DNA of 64,000 bases from Neisseria sp. (lineage in GTDB: Bacteria > Pseudomonadota > Gammaproteobacteria > Burkholderiales > Neisseriaceae). Below the pieces are notes generated by a model, which worked only from the letters and a program-made list of their open reading frames with translations, had not been told where the DNA came from and made no database searches. Position numbers and translations under genes: made by a program. The stretch lies in contig NZ_JAUMZU010000009.1 in NCBI RefSeq assembly GCF_030527965.1, forward strand, positions 32,783 through 96,782, given 5' to 3'. Below, piece after piece: positions 27,040 through 36,366 of the stretch; within the stretch, counting starts at the first letter, position 1; every line of letters starts with the position of its first letter.

Positions 27040-28422
27040 TCAACACTTGGCTTCCGCACCTTTGCGCATGTAATACCACCAATTAATCACGCAGCAAAGT
27101 GCATAAAACACGATAAAAAGGTACAAAGCCGCGTTGACACTGCCCGTCAGCTCAATTGACGAACCGTAGCTTTTCGGAATCAAAAAGCCACCGTAAGCTG
27201 CAAATGCGGCAGTAAAACCAATCACAGCGGCACCTTCTTTATTGGCATCGTGCAAAGCCTGCTCTTTGGTTTTCAGGCCTTGGGCCGCCATTTTTTCATG
27301 CATATTCAAGAAAATAACCGGTACTTGCATAAAAGTAGAGCCGTTGCCCAAACCGGTGAGCGCAAACAAAGCCATAAAGCAGGCAAAGAAGCCCCAGAAG
27401 CTACCACCCTGCCCGTTAACCGGCAAAAAGGTTAACACCCCGAATACGGCAATAATCATACCCGCAAACACAATCTGAGTGATTTTGGCTCCGCTTTTGA
27501 TTTTGTCTGAAACCCAACCGCCAAACGGGCGGGTCAACGCGCCGACCAACGGGCCGAGGAAAGCATATTTGACCGGATCGACCATTGGAAACTGCGCCTT
27601 AATCAGCAGCGGAAACCCTGCGGAAAAACCGATAAACGAACCGAAAGTGCCTAGATAAAGCACACACATCAGCCAATTGTGTTTCCGCTTGAAAATAACC
27701 GATTGTTCTTTGAAACTCGACTTCGCACTGCTCAAATCATTCATGCCAAACCAGGCAAAAAGGGTCGACAATACGATAAAAGGCACCCAAATAAAACCTG
27801 CATTTTGCAGCCACATTTGTTTTGAAATACCATCTTTTACCCAAGTTTGCGGCTCGCCTCCCCAAGCACCGAATAATCCCGCAGTAATCACCAGAGGCAC
27901 CGTAAATTGTACAACCGATACACCCAGATTACCCAAACCCGCATTCAAACCCAGCGCCGTTCCTTTCTCCGCTTTAGGAAAAAAGAAACTGATATTAGCC
28001 ATGCTGGACGAGAAATTTCCGCCGCCGAAACCGCACAACAAAGCCAGCAAAGCCATTAGAAAGTAACTGGTGTCGGGATTTTGCACGGCAAATCCCAAGC
28101 CGATGGCCGGCAACAAAAGGCTGGCAGTGGAAATTGCCGTCCACTTGCGCCCGCCGAACACCGGTACCATAAACGAATAAAAGATCCGTAAAGTCGCGCC
28201 CGACAAAGCCGGCAGCGCCGCCAGCCAGAATAGTTGATTAGGCGTATATTTGAAACCGATGCTCGGCAAATTCACCACCGCCACGCTCCATACCTGCCAC
28301 ATGGCAAACGCCAACAAAAGAGCAGGAATGGAAATCCACAGATTACGCCGCGCAATAGGCCGGCCGGTGGTTTCCCAGAACGTTTTGTCTTCCGGGCGCC
28401 AGTCTTTAACGATATGACCCAT
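27040..28422 (-). CDS. Nitrate/nitrite transporter, NarK type II
   Basis: 460 residues with about 12 hydrophobic segments. The nitrate signature of type II carriers (GFGGGNFSSSMANISFFFP) is in helix 5, and a second glycine-rich signature (GLGNGSTFMQVP) in helix 11. Type II members exchange nitrate for nitrite. It lies 26 bases downstream of another NarK-type gene on the same strand, a common narK1-narK2 pair. No narGHJI follows; the next gene is ppiB. So the substrate may be nitrite export or nitrate use by a reductase elsewhere. Confidence 0.88.
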   Translation of the reverse strand: MGHIVKDWRPEDKTFWETTGRPIARRNLWISIPALLLAFAMWQVWSVAVVNLPSIGFKYTPNQLFWLAALPALSGATLRIFYSFMVPVFGGRKWTAISTASLLLPAIGLGFAVQNPDTSYFLMALLALLCGFGGGNFSSSMANISFFFPKAEKGTALGLNAGLGNLGVSVVQFTVPLVITAGLFGAWGGEPQTWVKDGISKQMWLQNAGFIWVPFIVLSTLFAWFGMNDLSSAKSSFKEQSVIFKRKHNWLMCVLYLGTFGSFIGFSAGFPLLIKAQFPMVDPVKYAFLGPLVGALTRPFGGWVSDKIKSGAKITQIVFAGMIIAVFGVLTFLPVNGQGGSFWGFFACFMALFALTGLGNGSTFMQVPVIFLNMHEKMAAQGLKTKEQALHDANKEGAAVIGFTAAFAAYGGFLIPKSYGSSIELTGSVNAALYLFIVFYALCCVINWWYYMRKGAEAKC

Positions 28423-28448
28423 TTAAAATCTCCTAGCAATGATTAAAC

Positions 28449-29681
28449 TTAGCGCTCCGCCGCAGGGCGTTTTGCTTTAAATGAAAAGTGCATCCAAATC
28501 AACGACACGCAAACGGCACCATAGAGCAGCATAAAGCTGGTTGAGCGAATGCCGGTCAGGTCTTCCAAAAAGCCAAACATAATCGGCAATAAGAAACCGC
28601 CCAGTCCTCCCGCCAATCCGACGATGCCGGAAACCGCGCCGATATTGTCGGGATAATCATTAGCCACAAATTTAAAGACCGAAGCTTTGCCCACCGCCAT
28701 AGCTACGCCCACCACAAACATCAGCACGGTAAAAACCGTAACGTTCAAGCCCATGCTCAAATTCATCGGCCCTTTAGCAGTGTGAATCACCAAATCTGTT
28801 TGCGGATAAGACAAAATGAAAAAACACACCCAGCAAATCCACATAACCGCCCAAGTAACCTTATAAGCGCCGAATTTATCGGAAAGATAGCCGCCGAACG
28901 CACGCAACACGCCGCCGGGCAAAGAAAAACATGCTGCCAGAAAAGCCGCCGTTTGCAGCGGAAGACCATATTCGCCCACATAATATTTAGTCATCCATAG
29001 AGCCAGCGCAACATAACCGCCGAATACAACCGAATAATATTGGCTGTAACGCAATACGCCCGGATCCTTCAAAAGTGCCAGTTGCTCGCCCAAAGTAACG
29101 GAAGACGACACCCGATGCGCCGGATCGCTATAGGAAGTAAACCAAAACAAAACCGCGGTTCCGAGCATAATCGCCGCATAAACAGTAGGCACAAAATGCC
29201 AAGTCCCGTAAGCAATCAGCGCGGGCGCCAGAAATTTATTCAGGGCCGAGCCGGCATTGCCCGCACCAAACACCCCCATTGCCACGCCTTGCTGCGCTTT
29301 GGGAAACCAACGGGCCACATAAGGCGTACCGACCGAAAACGAGCCGCCGGCCAAACCCATTACCAAACCAATGACCAAAAACTGCCAGAAACGGTCGGCA
29401 TACTGCATCAGATAAATCGCCGGAACGCTGGCCACCATCAAACAAAACAACACAATCCTGCCGCCGTAGCGGTCGGTCCAGATGCCGAGCGGCACGCGCA
29501 CCAGCGAACCGGACAATACCGGCGTAGCAGCCAAAATACCGAATTCAGCTTCAGTCAGGCCCAATTCTTTTTTGATCGGAATCCCCACAACCGCCAGCAT
29601 CATCCAAACCATGAAGCAAACGGTAAACGAGAGCGTACTAAAAATTAAAACGGAATATCGTTTATAAGTTAAAGAGGCCAT
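28449..29681 (-). CDS. Nitrate/nitrite transporter, NarK type I
   Basis: 410 residues with about 12 hydrophobic segments. The helix 5 signature (GLAGGSFSVGTPYVARWFP) is of the type I kind, which imports nitrate with protons, and GLAGGLGGF marks the second signature. It is the first gene of the pair with the type II carrier at 27040-28422. The upstream gap (29682-29967) shows an AT-rich stretch but no clear FNR site. Direction of transport is inferred from family grouping. Confidence 0.87.
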   Translation of the reverse strand: MASLTYKRYSVLIFSTLSFTVCFMVWMMLAVVGIPIKKELGLTEAEFGILAATPVLSGSLVRVPLGIWTDRYGGRIVLFCLMVASVPAIYLMQYADRFWQFLVIGLVMGLAGGSFSVGTPYVARWFPKAQQGVAMGVFGAGNAGSALNKFLAPALIAYGTWHFVPTVYAAIMLGTAVLFWFTSYSDPAHRVSSSVTLGEQLALLKDPGVLRYSQYYSVVFGGYVALALWMTKYYVGEYGLPLQTAAFLAACFSLPGGVLRAFGGYLSDKFGAYKVTWAVMWICWVCFFILSYPQTDLVIHTAKGPMNLSMGLNVTVFTVLMFVVGVAMAVGKASVFKFVANDYPDNIGAVSGIVGLAGGLGGFLLPIMFGFLEDLTGIRSTSFMLLYGAVCVSLIWMHFSFKAKRPAAER

Positions 29682-29967
29682 GATGTTTTTCTTTAAAGCA
29701 TTGCGTATTTAGAAGGTCGCAAAATATAGATTTCGCACGCATAACCTTACGCCAAGCGGCCTTATGTTGACATCGGCACAAAGCACGGCTTTTCCGCCAT
29801 CTAGGATTAGGCCGGAATACGCCGTTAGAATGTATTGCTAATTCCAAAGAATTATCAGCATCTCTTCAGTCATTTTGAAATGAATATCATGTAAAACCGG
29901 TTTTCCTAATGAAGGAATTTCACTAAAATCCCGTCTTTATCATTCAACGCATAGCTAAAGAATCGTT

Positions 29968-30846
29968 ATGGGCTTCCAATTAACCCCTATTGATGTGGCC
30001 GACAACATCAGCCAAGAAGATTTCCGCCAACATTACCTGAAACCGCGCCGCCCGCTGGTGATCAAAAACATGACCAAAAGTTGGCCCGCATACGAAAAAT
30101 GGTCGTTAGACTATATGAAAGAAGCGGTCGGCGACATTACCGTACCGCTTTATGACAGCAGCAAAGCCGATCCCGCCGCGCCGATTAATGCGGCCAGCAC
30201 GGAAATGAAATTCGGCGACTATATCGATCTCATCAAACGCGAACCCACCGATTTGCGGATTTTCCTATTCGACCCCATCAAGCACGCCCCTTCGCTGCTC
30301 AACGATTACGTTTTTCCGAAAGATTTGATGGGCGGATTTCTTGATAAATACCCCACCATGTTTTTCGGCGGCAGCGGCTCCGAAACATTCTTGCATTACG
30401 ATATCGACATGGCGCACATCTTCCACACCCATTTCGGACGCAAACACATCATTCTGTTCGACTACAAATGGAAAGAGCGTCTCTACCGCATTCCCTATGC
30501 CACCTACGCTCTGGAAGACTACAGCGTCGAAGCACCCGATACCGAACGCTTTCCGGCGCTCGAAGGCGTTGAAGGAATCGAATGTTTTCTGGAATACGGC
30601 GACACCTTATTCATGCCAACCGGCTGGTGGCACTGGATGAAATACCTCGACGGCTCCTTCTCCCTTTCCTTGCGCGCGTGGGACGAGAGCTGGTCGGTCA
30701 AAGCCCACAGCCTCTGGAACCTCGCGATACAGCGCAAGTTCGACAACGTAATGAAAGCACGCTATCGCCAGCGCTATATGAATTGGAAAGAGCAACTAGC
30801 AGTCAAACGCGCCAATGCCGCCTTAGCCAAAGGCTTACCGCGCTGA
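29968..30846 (+). CDS. JmjC/cupin-like (Cupin_8) protein
   Basis: 292 residues. The double-stranded beta-helix core carries an HXD iron motif at His143 and Asp145 and a distal His222 in PTGWWHW, the usual facial triad of 2-oxoglutarate oxygenases. The N-terminal RPLVIKNM stretch is typical of Cupin_8 members related to FIH and JmjC hydroxylases. A protein or ribosomal hydroxylase role is possible, but the target is unknown. It is read rightward, divergent from the NarK genes, and ends in a DUS terminator facing hemY. No truncation. Confidence 0.8.
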   Translation: MGFQLTPIDVADNISQEDFRQHYLKPRRPLVIKNMTKSWPAYEKWSLDYMKEAVGDITVPLYDSSKADPAAPINAASTEMKFGDYIDLIKREPTDLRIFLFDPIKHAPSLLNDYVFPKDLMGGFLDKYPTMFFGGSGSETFLHYDIDMAHIFHTHFGRKHIILFDYKWKERLYRIPYATYALEDYSVEAPDTERFPALEGVEGIECFLEYGDTLFMPTGWWHWMKYLDGSFSLSLRAWDESWSVKAHSLWNLAIQRKFDNVMKARYRQRYMNWKEQLAVKRANAALAKGLPR

Positions 30847-30851
30847 TATAA

Positions 30852-30887
30852 AAAAGCCTGTCTGAAAACATTTTCAGACAGGCTTTT
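30852..30887. terminator. Inverted DUS pair between the cupin gene and hemY
   Basis: 17-bp perfect stem with a 2-base loop between convergent genes. Confidence 0.85.
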
Positions 30888-30900
30888 CTCTTATCCTTCC

Positions 30901-32142
30901 TTATTCCTGCGGTACAGCTTCCGCTTCTTTCGGCAACAGCATATCTTGTTCGTCTTGCGCTACACCTTCCAATGCCAGCATTCTCTGCTCCTCCGCTCTG
31001 CGCGACTCTCCGGTTTCATCGAAGACTTTGGCCAATGCCAGATGTGCCTGTATGCTGGGCGAAATCGCCAAACTGGCCTCCAGATAGCCCTGAGCCTTAC
31101 CCCAAAGCGCTTTGTTATAGGCAAGCTGGCCTACATACATCAGCAAACGCGCATCTTCGGGATACTGCTGCAGCCATTGTGTAGCCGTATCAATGGCTTT
31201 GCGCTGCTCGCGTTCGCCCAAATATTGCACGCTTTGCACAAAAGGCGGCAGCAACTCGGCTTTACGGGTTTGCGGATAATATTTACCTACCCAAGCCACA
31301 GCCTGACCGTACAAACCCAGCGATTCGTATTTTTCAGCAATAGGTACGCATAAATCATCGGCTTTCAACGCATCGGGAATACGTTTCAGACAGGCTTTCA
31401 AGCTGCCTGCATCGGAAGCCAGCGCCAATAAGCGGCGGTAAGCCCAATCTTGATATTGAACCGCTTCATGATCGTTGATGGCACCTGCTTTCTGCAACTT
31501 AGCCGAAATTTCAAGCACTTCGGCCGCATCGCCATGGTCAAACGCATAGCGCAATTTCAATTTGACCAAGCGGGTCAAAGTGGGATTGATTTGCGCGGCA
31601 GCCTGAATGTTTTCTTGAGCCATCGCATAATCACGGCTGTTTAAAGCGCTTTCTGCCAACAAAAGATAACGGGACAACTGATCTTTATGCGGCAATTTGG
31701 CAATCTGGGTCAGGTATTGATTGCGCAAGTCGGCATCGTCCATCGCATCAGCGGCATGCGCTGCAAGCATAAGCGCCAGAGAGCGGTTGCTTCCCGCTTC
31801 TTTGTTAGCCAAAACTTTAGCCGCATCCTGCTCCGCCTTTTGGAATTTTCCCTCAAAATAGGCCAAGCCCGCCGCATGCAAATCATTTTCCGCTTTCAAC
31901 GCTTTGCGGCGGCTCCCAAACCGCTGCATGCTGCCCGGCACGTTTAAAAACGCAGCGATAATGCGCACCAAGATATATAAAATCACAACCAACACGAGCA
32001 AGCCCAACACAAAGGCATGAAGGTTTACCCGTAATAAGGTCTGCCCCACCACCACATACACGTTACCCGTGTAAATGCCGGACGCCACCGCCAAGCCGAC
32101 GGCCGCCGCAAACAAAATAATAATCCAAATCAAACCTTTCAT
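30901..32142 (-). CDS. hemY: HemY protein, haem-linked TPR membrane protein
   Basis: 413 residues. Two N-terminal membrane segments (about 5-25 and 42-65) form the HemY_N domain, followed by helical TPR-like repeats to the end. This is the proteobacterial HemY linked to haem synthesis genes, not the protoporphyrinogen oxidase of the same name; its exact function is unsettled, with a proposed scaffold role. It overlaps the end of hemX by four bases. A DUS lies in the coding sequence at 31385-31396. It ends a leftward set hemD-hemX-hemY. Confidence 0.92.
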   Translation of the reverse strand: MKGLIWIIILFAAAVGLAVASGIYTGNVYVVVGQTLLRVNLHAFVLGLLVLVVILYILVRIIAAFLNVPGSMQRFGSRRKALKAENDLHAAGLAYFEGKFQKAEQDAAKVLANKEAGSNRSLALMLAAHAADAMDDADLRNQYLTQIAKLPHKDQLSRYLLLAESALNSRDYAMAQENIQAAAQINPTLTRLVKLKLRYAFDHGDAAEVLEISAKLQKAGAINDHEAVQYQDWAYRRLLALASDAGSLKACLKRIPDALKADDLCVPIAEKYESLGLYGQAVAWVGKYYPQTRKAELLPPFVQSVQYLGEREQRKAIDTATQWLQQYPEDARLLMYVGQLAYNKALWGKAQGYLEASLAISPSIQAHLALAKVFDETGESRRAEEQRMLALEGVAQDEQDMLLPKEAEAVPQE

Positions 32143-33527
32143 GCCCGCGCTCCTTTTTCCACCTTCCCATTACCGGAAGGTTGAGATGCAGCCGGATTGT
32201 CGGCTTTAGGATTATCGCTGCCCTTCACAGAAGAAGCAGCCTCCGGTTTGGCCGCCGAAGCCGCTTCCGCTTTCGGTGCAGAAGCAGCGGAGGCCGGTGC
32301 TTGAGAGGCGGCAGCCGACGCAGGAGCCGAAGCAGCAGCAGGCGGAGTGGCCGGTATGGTTACGGCAGGCTGACCGGCACGCACGCTATCCTGATAGTTG
32401 CGTACGGCCTGCAAGCTGGCTTTAAGCGCATCATCGGAAATCGCCCGCACATCCAACCCTTTCAACTCGGCCAGTTCTTTAAGCCATGCCTGAGTCACTT
32501 GTGAATGACCGTCGAAATATTGCCCGACCGCAGCTTCCGCCGTGTTTAAATCCGTTTGATACACTTCGCCGTTTCGCTGCATTAAGGCAAAACGCGCATC
32601 CATCAGGCGCAGGCGCAAGTTTTCTTTAATGAAAAAATTCTGTTCCGGCGAAATCAGCATGGCGTCGTTACTATTAAGCGTGCGCACTTCCACCAAGCCT
32701 TTCAAGCTATCGAGTGTTTTATTCCAAGCGTTTTCCCACCAAGAAAGCTGGCCGTCAGGAACGGCAGCCGGCGCAGCCTCTCCCGGCTGAAGCGTACCCT
32801 CCAATACCAAAGGCAGGCTGGCTACCGCACTTTCCAAACGGTCAAGCCGCAGCGACGCACTCGATACGTCGAGATACGGGCGGTTTTTCAAAGCAGCCAA
32901 ATCGCTGCTAATGGCTTGCTTAATCGGCAATAATTCCGGCTGATCGAAGTGGCTCAAACGGCTATCGACGCTGCTCAGCACTTGCACTGCAACCGGCACG
33001 TTACCGGTCAATTGCAACTGTTGCGCGGCTACGTTCAGCGTGACCTCGGTTTCATCTACCAGCCAGTTCACGCGACCTTTGAGCAATTCTTGATAAGCTC
33101 TCTGCGCATTGGCGATGGCTTCTGCATTTTGCTTGTTGCCGCTATCCAGCTTCGCGAGTGCTTCGCTAATCGTTTCTTGGCGGCGCAAAGTTTCTTGTAA
33201 AACATTTGCATTCTGACTCTCGCCCAAGGCGGCTTTATCCAGCTTCTGAGCCACGTTCAATTCTTGGTTTTTCAACACGTTCTGACCCTGAACGAATAAA
33301 AAACCGCTTGCGCCCAAGCCGAGCAAAGCCAACACCAGCGCGCCTGTCGCCAAAACTTTGCCGCCGGATTGCTTCACAATAATGGGGGTAGGCTGCGCGG
33401 ATGCGCCTGAACGGTTTTCTTCATTTTTGGGTGAACTCATATGACTTCCTGTGTTTTGAGGTTGCTGTTCGGTTTGTGCAGAATCATGTTCTTGCACGGG
33501 CTCGTTTTTATGGTTTTCTTCGCTCAT
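32139..33527 (-). CDS. hemX: HemX protein (uroporphyrinogen-III C-methyltransferase-like)
   Basis: 462 residues. A single membrane anchor lies near residues 59-80, after a polar N-terminus; the central helical region (about 90-385) is of the HemX type. The last 75 residues are an Ala/Pro/Ser/Lys-rich low-complexity tail. The C-methyltransferase label is historical; no SAM-binding motif is visible and the role is uncertain. It starts inside the end of hemD (20-base overlap) and overlaps hemY, so the three are probably translated together. Confidence 0.9.
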   Translation of the reverse strand: MSEENHKNEPVQEHDSAQTEQQPQNTGSHMSSPKNEENRSGASAQPTPIIVKQSGGKVLATGALVLALLGLGASGFLFVQGQNVLKNQELNVAQKLDKAALGESQNANVLQETLRRQETISEALAKLDSGNKQNAEAIANAQRAYQELLKGRVNWLVDETEVTLNVAAQQLQLTGNVPVAVQVLSSVDSRLSHFDQPELLPIKQAISSDLAALKNRPYLDVSSASLRLDRLESAVASLPLVLEGTLQPGEAAPAAVPDGQLSWWENAWNKTLDSLKGLVEVRTLNSNDAMLISPEQNFFIKENLRLRLMDARFALMQRNGEVYQTDLNTAEAAVGQYFDGHSQVTQAWLKELAELKGLDVRAISDDALKASLQAVRNYQDSVRAGQPAVTIPATPPAAASAPASAAASQAPASAASAPKAEAASAAKPEAASSVKGSDNPKADNPAASQPSGNGKVEKGARA

Positions 33528-34248
33528 CAGCCTGCTCCGTATAGCGGTTTAAAGTCTGCGCGTCGAAGCGCTCGATTAATTCGATTCGTTCCGCGCCCTG
33601 CTCTTTCAAAACGGCAGCGATGCGCGGATGGTGCGTGAAGTATAACAAGGATTCGGCCTGCGGGACTAATCCGGCCGGCATCTGCGCCCAAAACAAGCGC
33701 GCCGCATCTGCCGAGGGAACCCATGCCGCATGCGGCTGCAAATCAGCAAATGCCTGCCAATCGGGCGTTTTCGGCACTCTATAATAAATCTCGGCAAGCT
33801 GCACCGAGAAACCGCGCGCCGCTAAAGCATCTAACAGAAAATCTCTGCCGCCATGCCCGCGTATTACCAATACCCGTGCGCCCGGCGGTAAATTTTGCCA
33901 TACATCCAGCCGCAGCACGGCTTCACTGTCTTTGCCTTCATGCGGCGCAAATATCTTTTGGCAACCCATGTTCTGCAAGGCTTCTGCACTCGCGCTGCCA
34001 ACCGTAATATTCCATTTTTCGCGTATCGCGCCGGCATCCAAGCTACCGATGCCTGTCTGAACCGCACTGGGGCTAACCCAAAACACCGCATCCGCTGCGG
34101 CGTAATCCTCAGGCAATCGCGCCAATGCCGCCTCATCCGCAAGAATTTCCTGCACGCCAAACGGTACGCCATGCCAACCGGCTTCCGAGCAAATCAGCTG
34201 ATCGACAACAGCGCGATTGGCAGGGCGAACAAGCAGAATGGTTGGCAT
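33508..34248 (-). CDS. hemD: Uroporphyrinogen-III synthase
   Basis: 246 residues from the ATG at 34248, which yields MPTILLVRPAN and has AGGAAA nine bases upstream; a TTG eight codons earlier is less likely. Two linked Rossmann-like halves, with the weakly conserved FVSPSAV-type and RGHGGRDFLLDAL stretches, match HemD. It closes and inverts ring D of hydroxymethylbilane. A DUS lies inside the gene at 34050-34061. It heads the hemD-hemX-hemY group; hemC lies upstream on the same strand beyond the cold-shock gene. Confidence 0.92.
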   Translation of the reverse strand: MPTILLVRPANRAVVDQLICSEAGWHGVPFGVQEILADEAALARLPEDYAAADAVFWVSPSAVQTGIGSLDAGAIREKWNITVGSASAEALQNMGCQKIFAPHEGKDSEAVLRLDVWQNLPPGARVLVIRGHGGRDFLLDALAARGFSVQLAEIYYRVPKTPDWQAFADLQPHAAWVPSADAARLFWAQMPAGLVPQAESLLYFTHHPRIAAVLKEQGAERIELIERFDAQTLNRYTEQADERRKP

Positions 34249-34477
34249 CGTAACGGATTTCCTGATTATCAAATAATGTCAAACCGGTTTTTCGGTTTGC
34301 TTTCTCGTCTTAAAAAGAGAAAGAAGGAATGAAGATTAAATTTCGGGCAGCTCTAAAATCGGCATTTATATGAATTGGGCATCATCATCGGACTTTCAAC
34401 CACCATGCGCATCGATGCTTACTCAAACGGTATGTTTAATTTACAGAGCGGCTTTATTTTTCCAACTCATCGTCATT

Positions 34478-34489
34478 TTCAGACAGGCT
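34478..34489 (-). repeat. Single DUS at the end of the cold-shock/Excalibur gene
   Basis: On the minus strand AGCCTGTCTGAA, overlapping the stop codon of the gene by one base. Unpaired. Confidence 0.8.
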
Positions 34490-35145
34490 TATCCGTTATG
34501 GCACCACTGCCGCTCGCAAGGCACGCCGTCGTGATTGCCGTCCATTTTCACATTCGGGCAATTAGCCAGAAAATATTTGGCTTCTGCACAGGAAGTCATT
34601 TGAGAGCAATGGGTTCTGCCGTCGCACCGGAAAGAAGCGCTTTTACCTGTGCCAGTAAAAGCAGATTGTTTGGCTGCCTTTTCCCCATGTCCTTGAGGCG
34701 TTTGTTTAGGCGCTTGGTTCAACGGATAACTTTGGCGCTCCGCCGCCATTCGCTCGGCTACCTGCTCCACCGTAACCGGTTCTTTCAACCGATTGTTCCG
34801 ACGATAGTCAAAAAATAAAAACAAAGCGATAACCACGCCGATCAGCAACAAAACGCCGACGATATGGTTATTGTTATATTTAGACCGACGCCGGCCGAGC
34901 GATTGCCCCTTCGACTGGCGTCCTTCCAACACGCGGTCAAGATAAACCACATGTTTTGCTTCTTTACGCCCAGTCTTTGTATTAACAATATCGAAAATCA
35001 CCCGTTCGCCCACATTCGGCCGCGGCATACTCGCAGTAAATGCGGAAATATGCACGAAAACCTCGGCCGTAGAGCGTTCTTCCCTAATAAAGCCAAAACC
35101 GCGATCGTCATCCCAACGAACGATTTTGCCATAGTAAGCCGACAT
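34489..35145 (-). CDS. Membrane-tethered cold-shock domain protein with Excalibur domain
   Basis: 218 residues in three parts. A cold-shock domain (about 4-70) has the RNA-binding pattern GKIVRWDDDRGFGFI and VFVHISAF. One membrane segment follows (about 93-112). The C-terminal part (about 175-216) is an Excalibur calcium-binding domain with DGNHDGVPCE and six cysteines that suggest disulfides in the periplasm. So nucleic acid binding in the cytoplasm is joined to a calcium-binding domain outside. Similar fusions are known in proteobacteria, but no function is established. It lies between hemC and hemD on the same strand. Confidence 0.85.
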   Translation of the reverse strand: MSAYYGKIVRWDDDRGFGFIREERSTAEVFVHISAFTASMPRPNVGERVIFDIVNTKTGRKEAKHVVYLDRVLEGRQSKGQSLGRRRSKYNNNHIVGVLLLIGVVIALFLFFDYRRNNRLKEPVTVEQVAERMAAERQSYPLNQAPKQTPQGHGEKAAKQSAFTGTGKSASFRCDGRTHCSQMTSCAEAKYFLANCPNVKMDGNHDGVPCERQWCHNG

Positions 35146-35173
35146 ATTTACCTCGTATTGTGTTTTCCAATGC

Positions 35174-35216
35174 TTTTCAGACAGGCTATTTTAAATTCTC
35201 AATGCCTGTCTGAAAA
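35174..35216. repeat. Outward-facing DUS pair between hemC and the cold-shock gene
   Basis: TTTTCAGACAGGC and GCCTGTCTGAAAA pair over 13 bp with a 17-base loop. Here the two DUS point away from each other, unlike most pairs in the window. Confidence 0.75.
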
Positions 35217-35291
35217 CAAAACCGCACAATTTAATTTTTATATATCACACAAAGCCGCTGTCGTTAACCAAAATCTTTCGATAAGCCCACC

Positions 35292-36239
35292 TCAAGACGG
35301 CTCGTTTTGCTCTGCTAATACCGCGGCAATCAATTCTTCCGCCCCGTCATCAGCCAGTTTTTTAGCAACGGCACGGCCGAGAGCATCGGCATAAGCCAAC
35401 GGCGCTTCGGCAGAGGCTTGCAACATAACCGAACCATCCGGGTGACCGACCATACCACGCAAAGTCAACAAACCGTCTGTTTCCGTGCAATAAGCCGCCA
35501 ACGGAACCTGACAACTGCCGCCCAAAGCACGCGCAAGCGCCCGCTCGGCAGTAACGCAGGCATTGGTAAGCGGGTGGTTAAGCGGGTTCAGAATCTCAAA
35601 CAAATCCAAACGGTTGGCCGCAATTTCAATACCCAACGCACCCTGCCCCACAGCCGGCAGGCTTTCGGCAGGCGGCAACACCGTACGGATTCGATCAGCC
35701 AAGCCCAAGCGCTGCAAACCGGCCTCCGCCAGAATAATGGCATCGTATTCACCGCGCTCGAGCTTATCCAGACGGGTTTGCAGATTACCGCGCAGCGGCC
35801 GCACATTCAAATGCGGAAAACGCGCACGCAGCTGAGCTTCACGGCGCAAGCTGGATGTACCCAACACAGCGCCTTGCGGCAAATCTTCCAAACGCTCATA
35901 ACGCACTGACACCAGCGCATCAAACGGGCTGGCGCGCTCGCCAATCGCAGCCAGCGCGAAACCCTCGGGCATCTCCATCGGTACGTCTTTAAGCGAATGC
36001 ACGGCCAAATCAGCTCGGCCGTCAAGCAAAGCCTGCTCCAATTCTTTAATAAACAAACCTTTGCCGCCGATTTTAGACAGACTTTTATCCAAAATCTGGT
36101 CGCCGCGCGTCGTCATACCCAGAATGCTGACTTCACAATCCGGATAAAGCGCTTGCAAACGCGCTTGAATATGCTCGGCCTGCCACATCGCCAAACGGCT
36201 CTCGCGGCTGGCGATAACGAGTTTTTGCGGAATATTCAT
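35292..36239 (-). CDS. hemC: Porphobilinogen deaminase (hydroxymethylbilane synthase)
   Basis: 315 residues, normal size. The N-terminal [17 protein letters not shown] and the central [12 protein letters not shown] stretch are hallmark motifs, and the dipyrromethane cofactor cysteine is in [12 protein letters not shown]. It joins four porphobilinogen units into hydroxymethylbilane, the substrate of HemD. It is the first of the haem genes in this region, with a small gap and a DUS hairpin before the next gene. No anomalies. Confidence 0.97.
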   Translation of the reverse strand: MNIPQKLVIASRESRLAMWQAEHIQARLQALYPDCEVSILGMTTRGDQILDKSLSKIGGKGLFIKELEQALLDGRADLAVHSLKDVPMEMPEGFALAAIGERASPFDALVSVRYERLEDLPQGAVLGTSSLRREAQLRARFPHLNVRPLRGNLQTRLDKLERGEYDAIILAEAGLQRLGLADRIRTVLPPAESLPAVGQGALGIEIAANRLDLFEILNPLNHPLTNACVTAERALARALGGSCQVPLAAYCTETDGLLTLRGMVGHPDGSVMLQASAEAPLAYADALGRAVAKKLADDGAEELIAAVLAEQNEPS

Positions 36240-36324
36240 CGTATTCGTAAAATAAAAATAACCATGGGCGAAGTTTAACAGAATTAGCCGTTTTTGATGA
36301 TTGATTCACAATCCGTCCCAATAA

Positions 36325-36359
36325 AAATGCCTGCCTAAAAACACGTTCGGCAGGCATTT
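36325..36359. terminator. Degenerate DUS hairpin with matched changes
   Basis: AAATGCCTGCC and GGCAGGCATTT pair over 11 bp. The usual T in CTGTC is C here and the other arm has the matching G, so the stem is kept while the uptake word is lost. It follows nsrR on the minus strand. Confidence 0.65.
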
Positions 36360-36366
36360 CAACAGT

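Noticed and set aside
29682..29967. Possible FNR site in the NarK-cupin gap (TTGACATCGG...ACAA and TTGAAATGAATATCA)
   Set aside because: Spacing between the half sites is wrong for FNR in both cases.
32824..32832. Second Haemophilus-type core ACCGCACTT inside hemX
   Set aside because: Single copy, about one expected by chance at this length, no partner and no terminator context.
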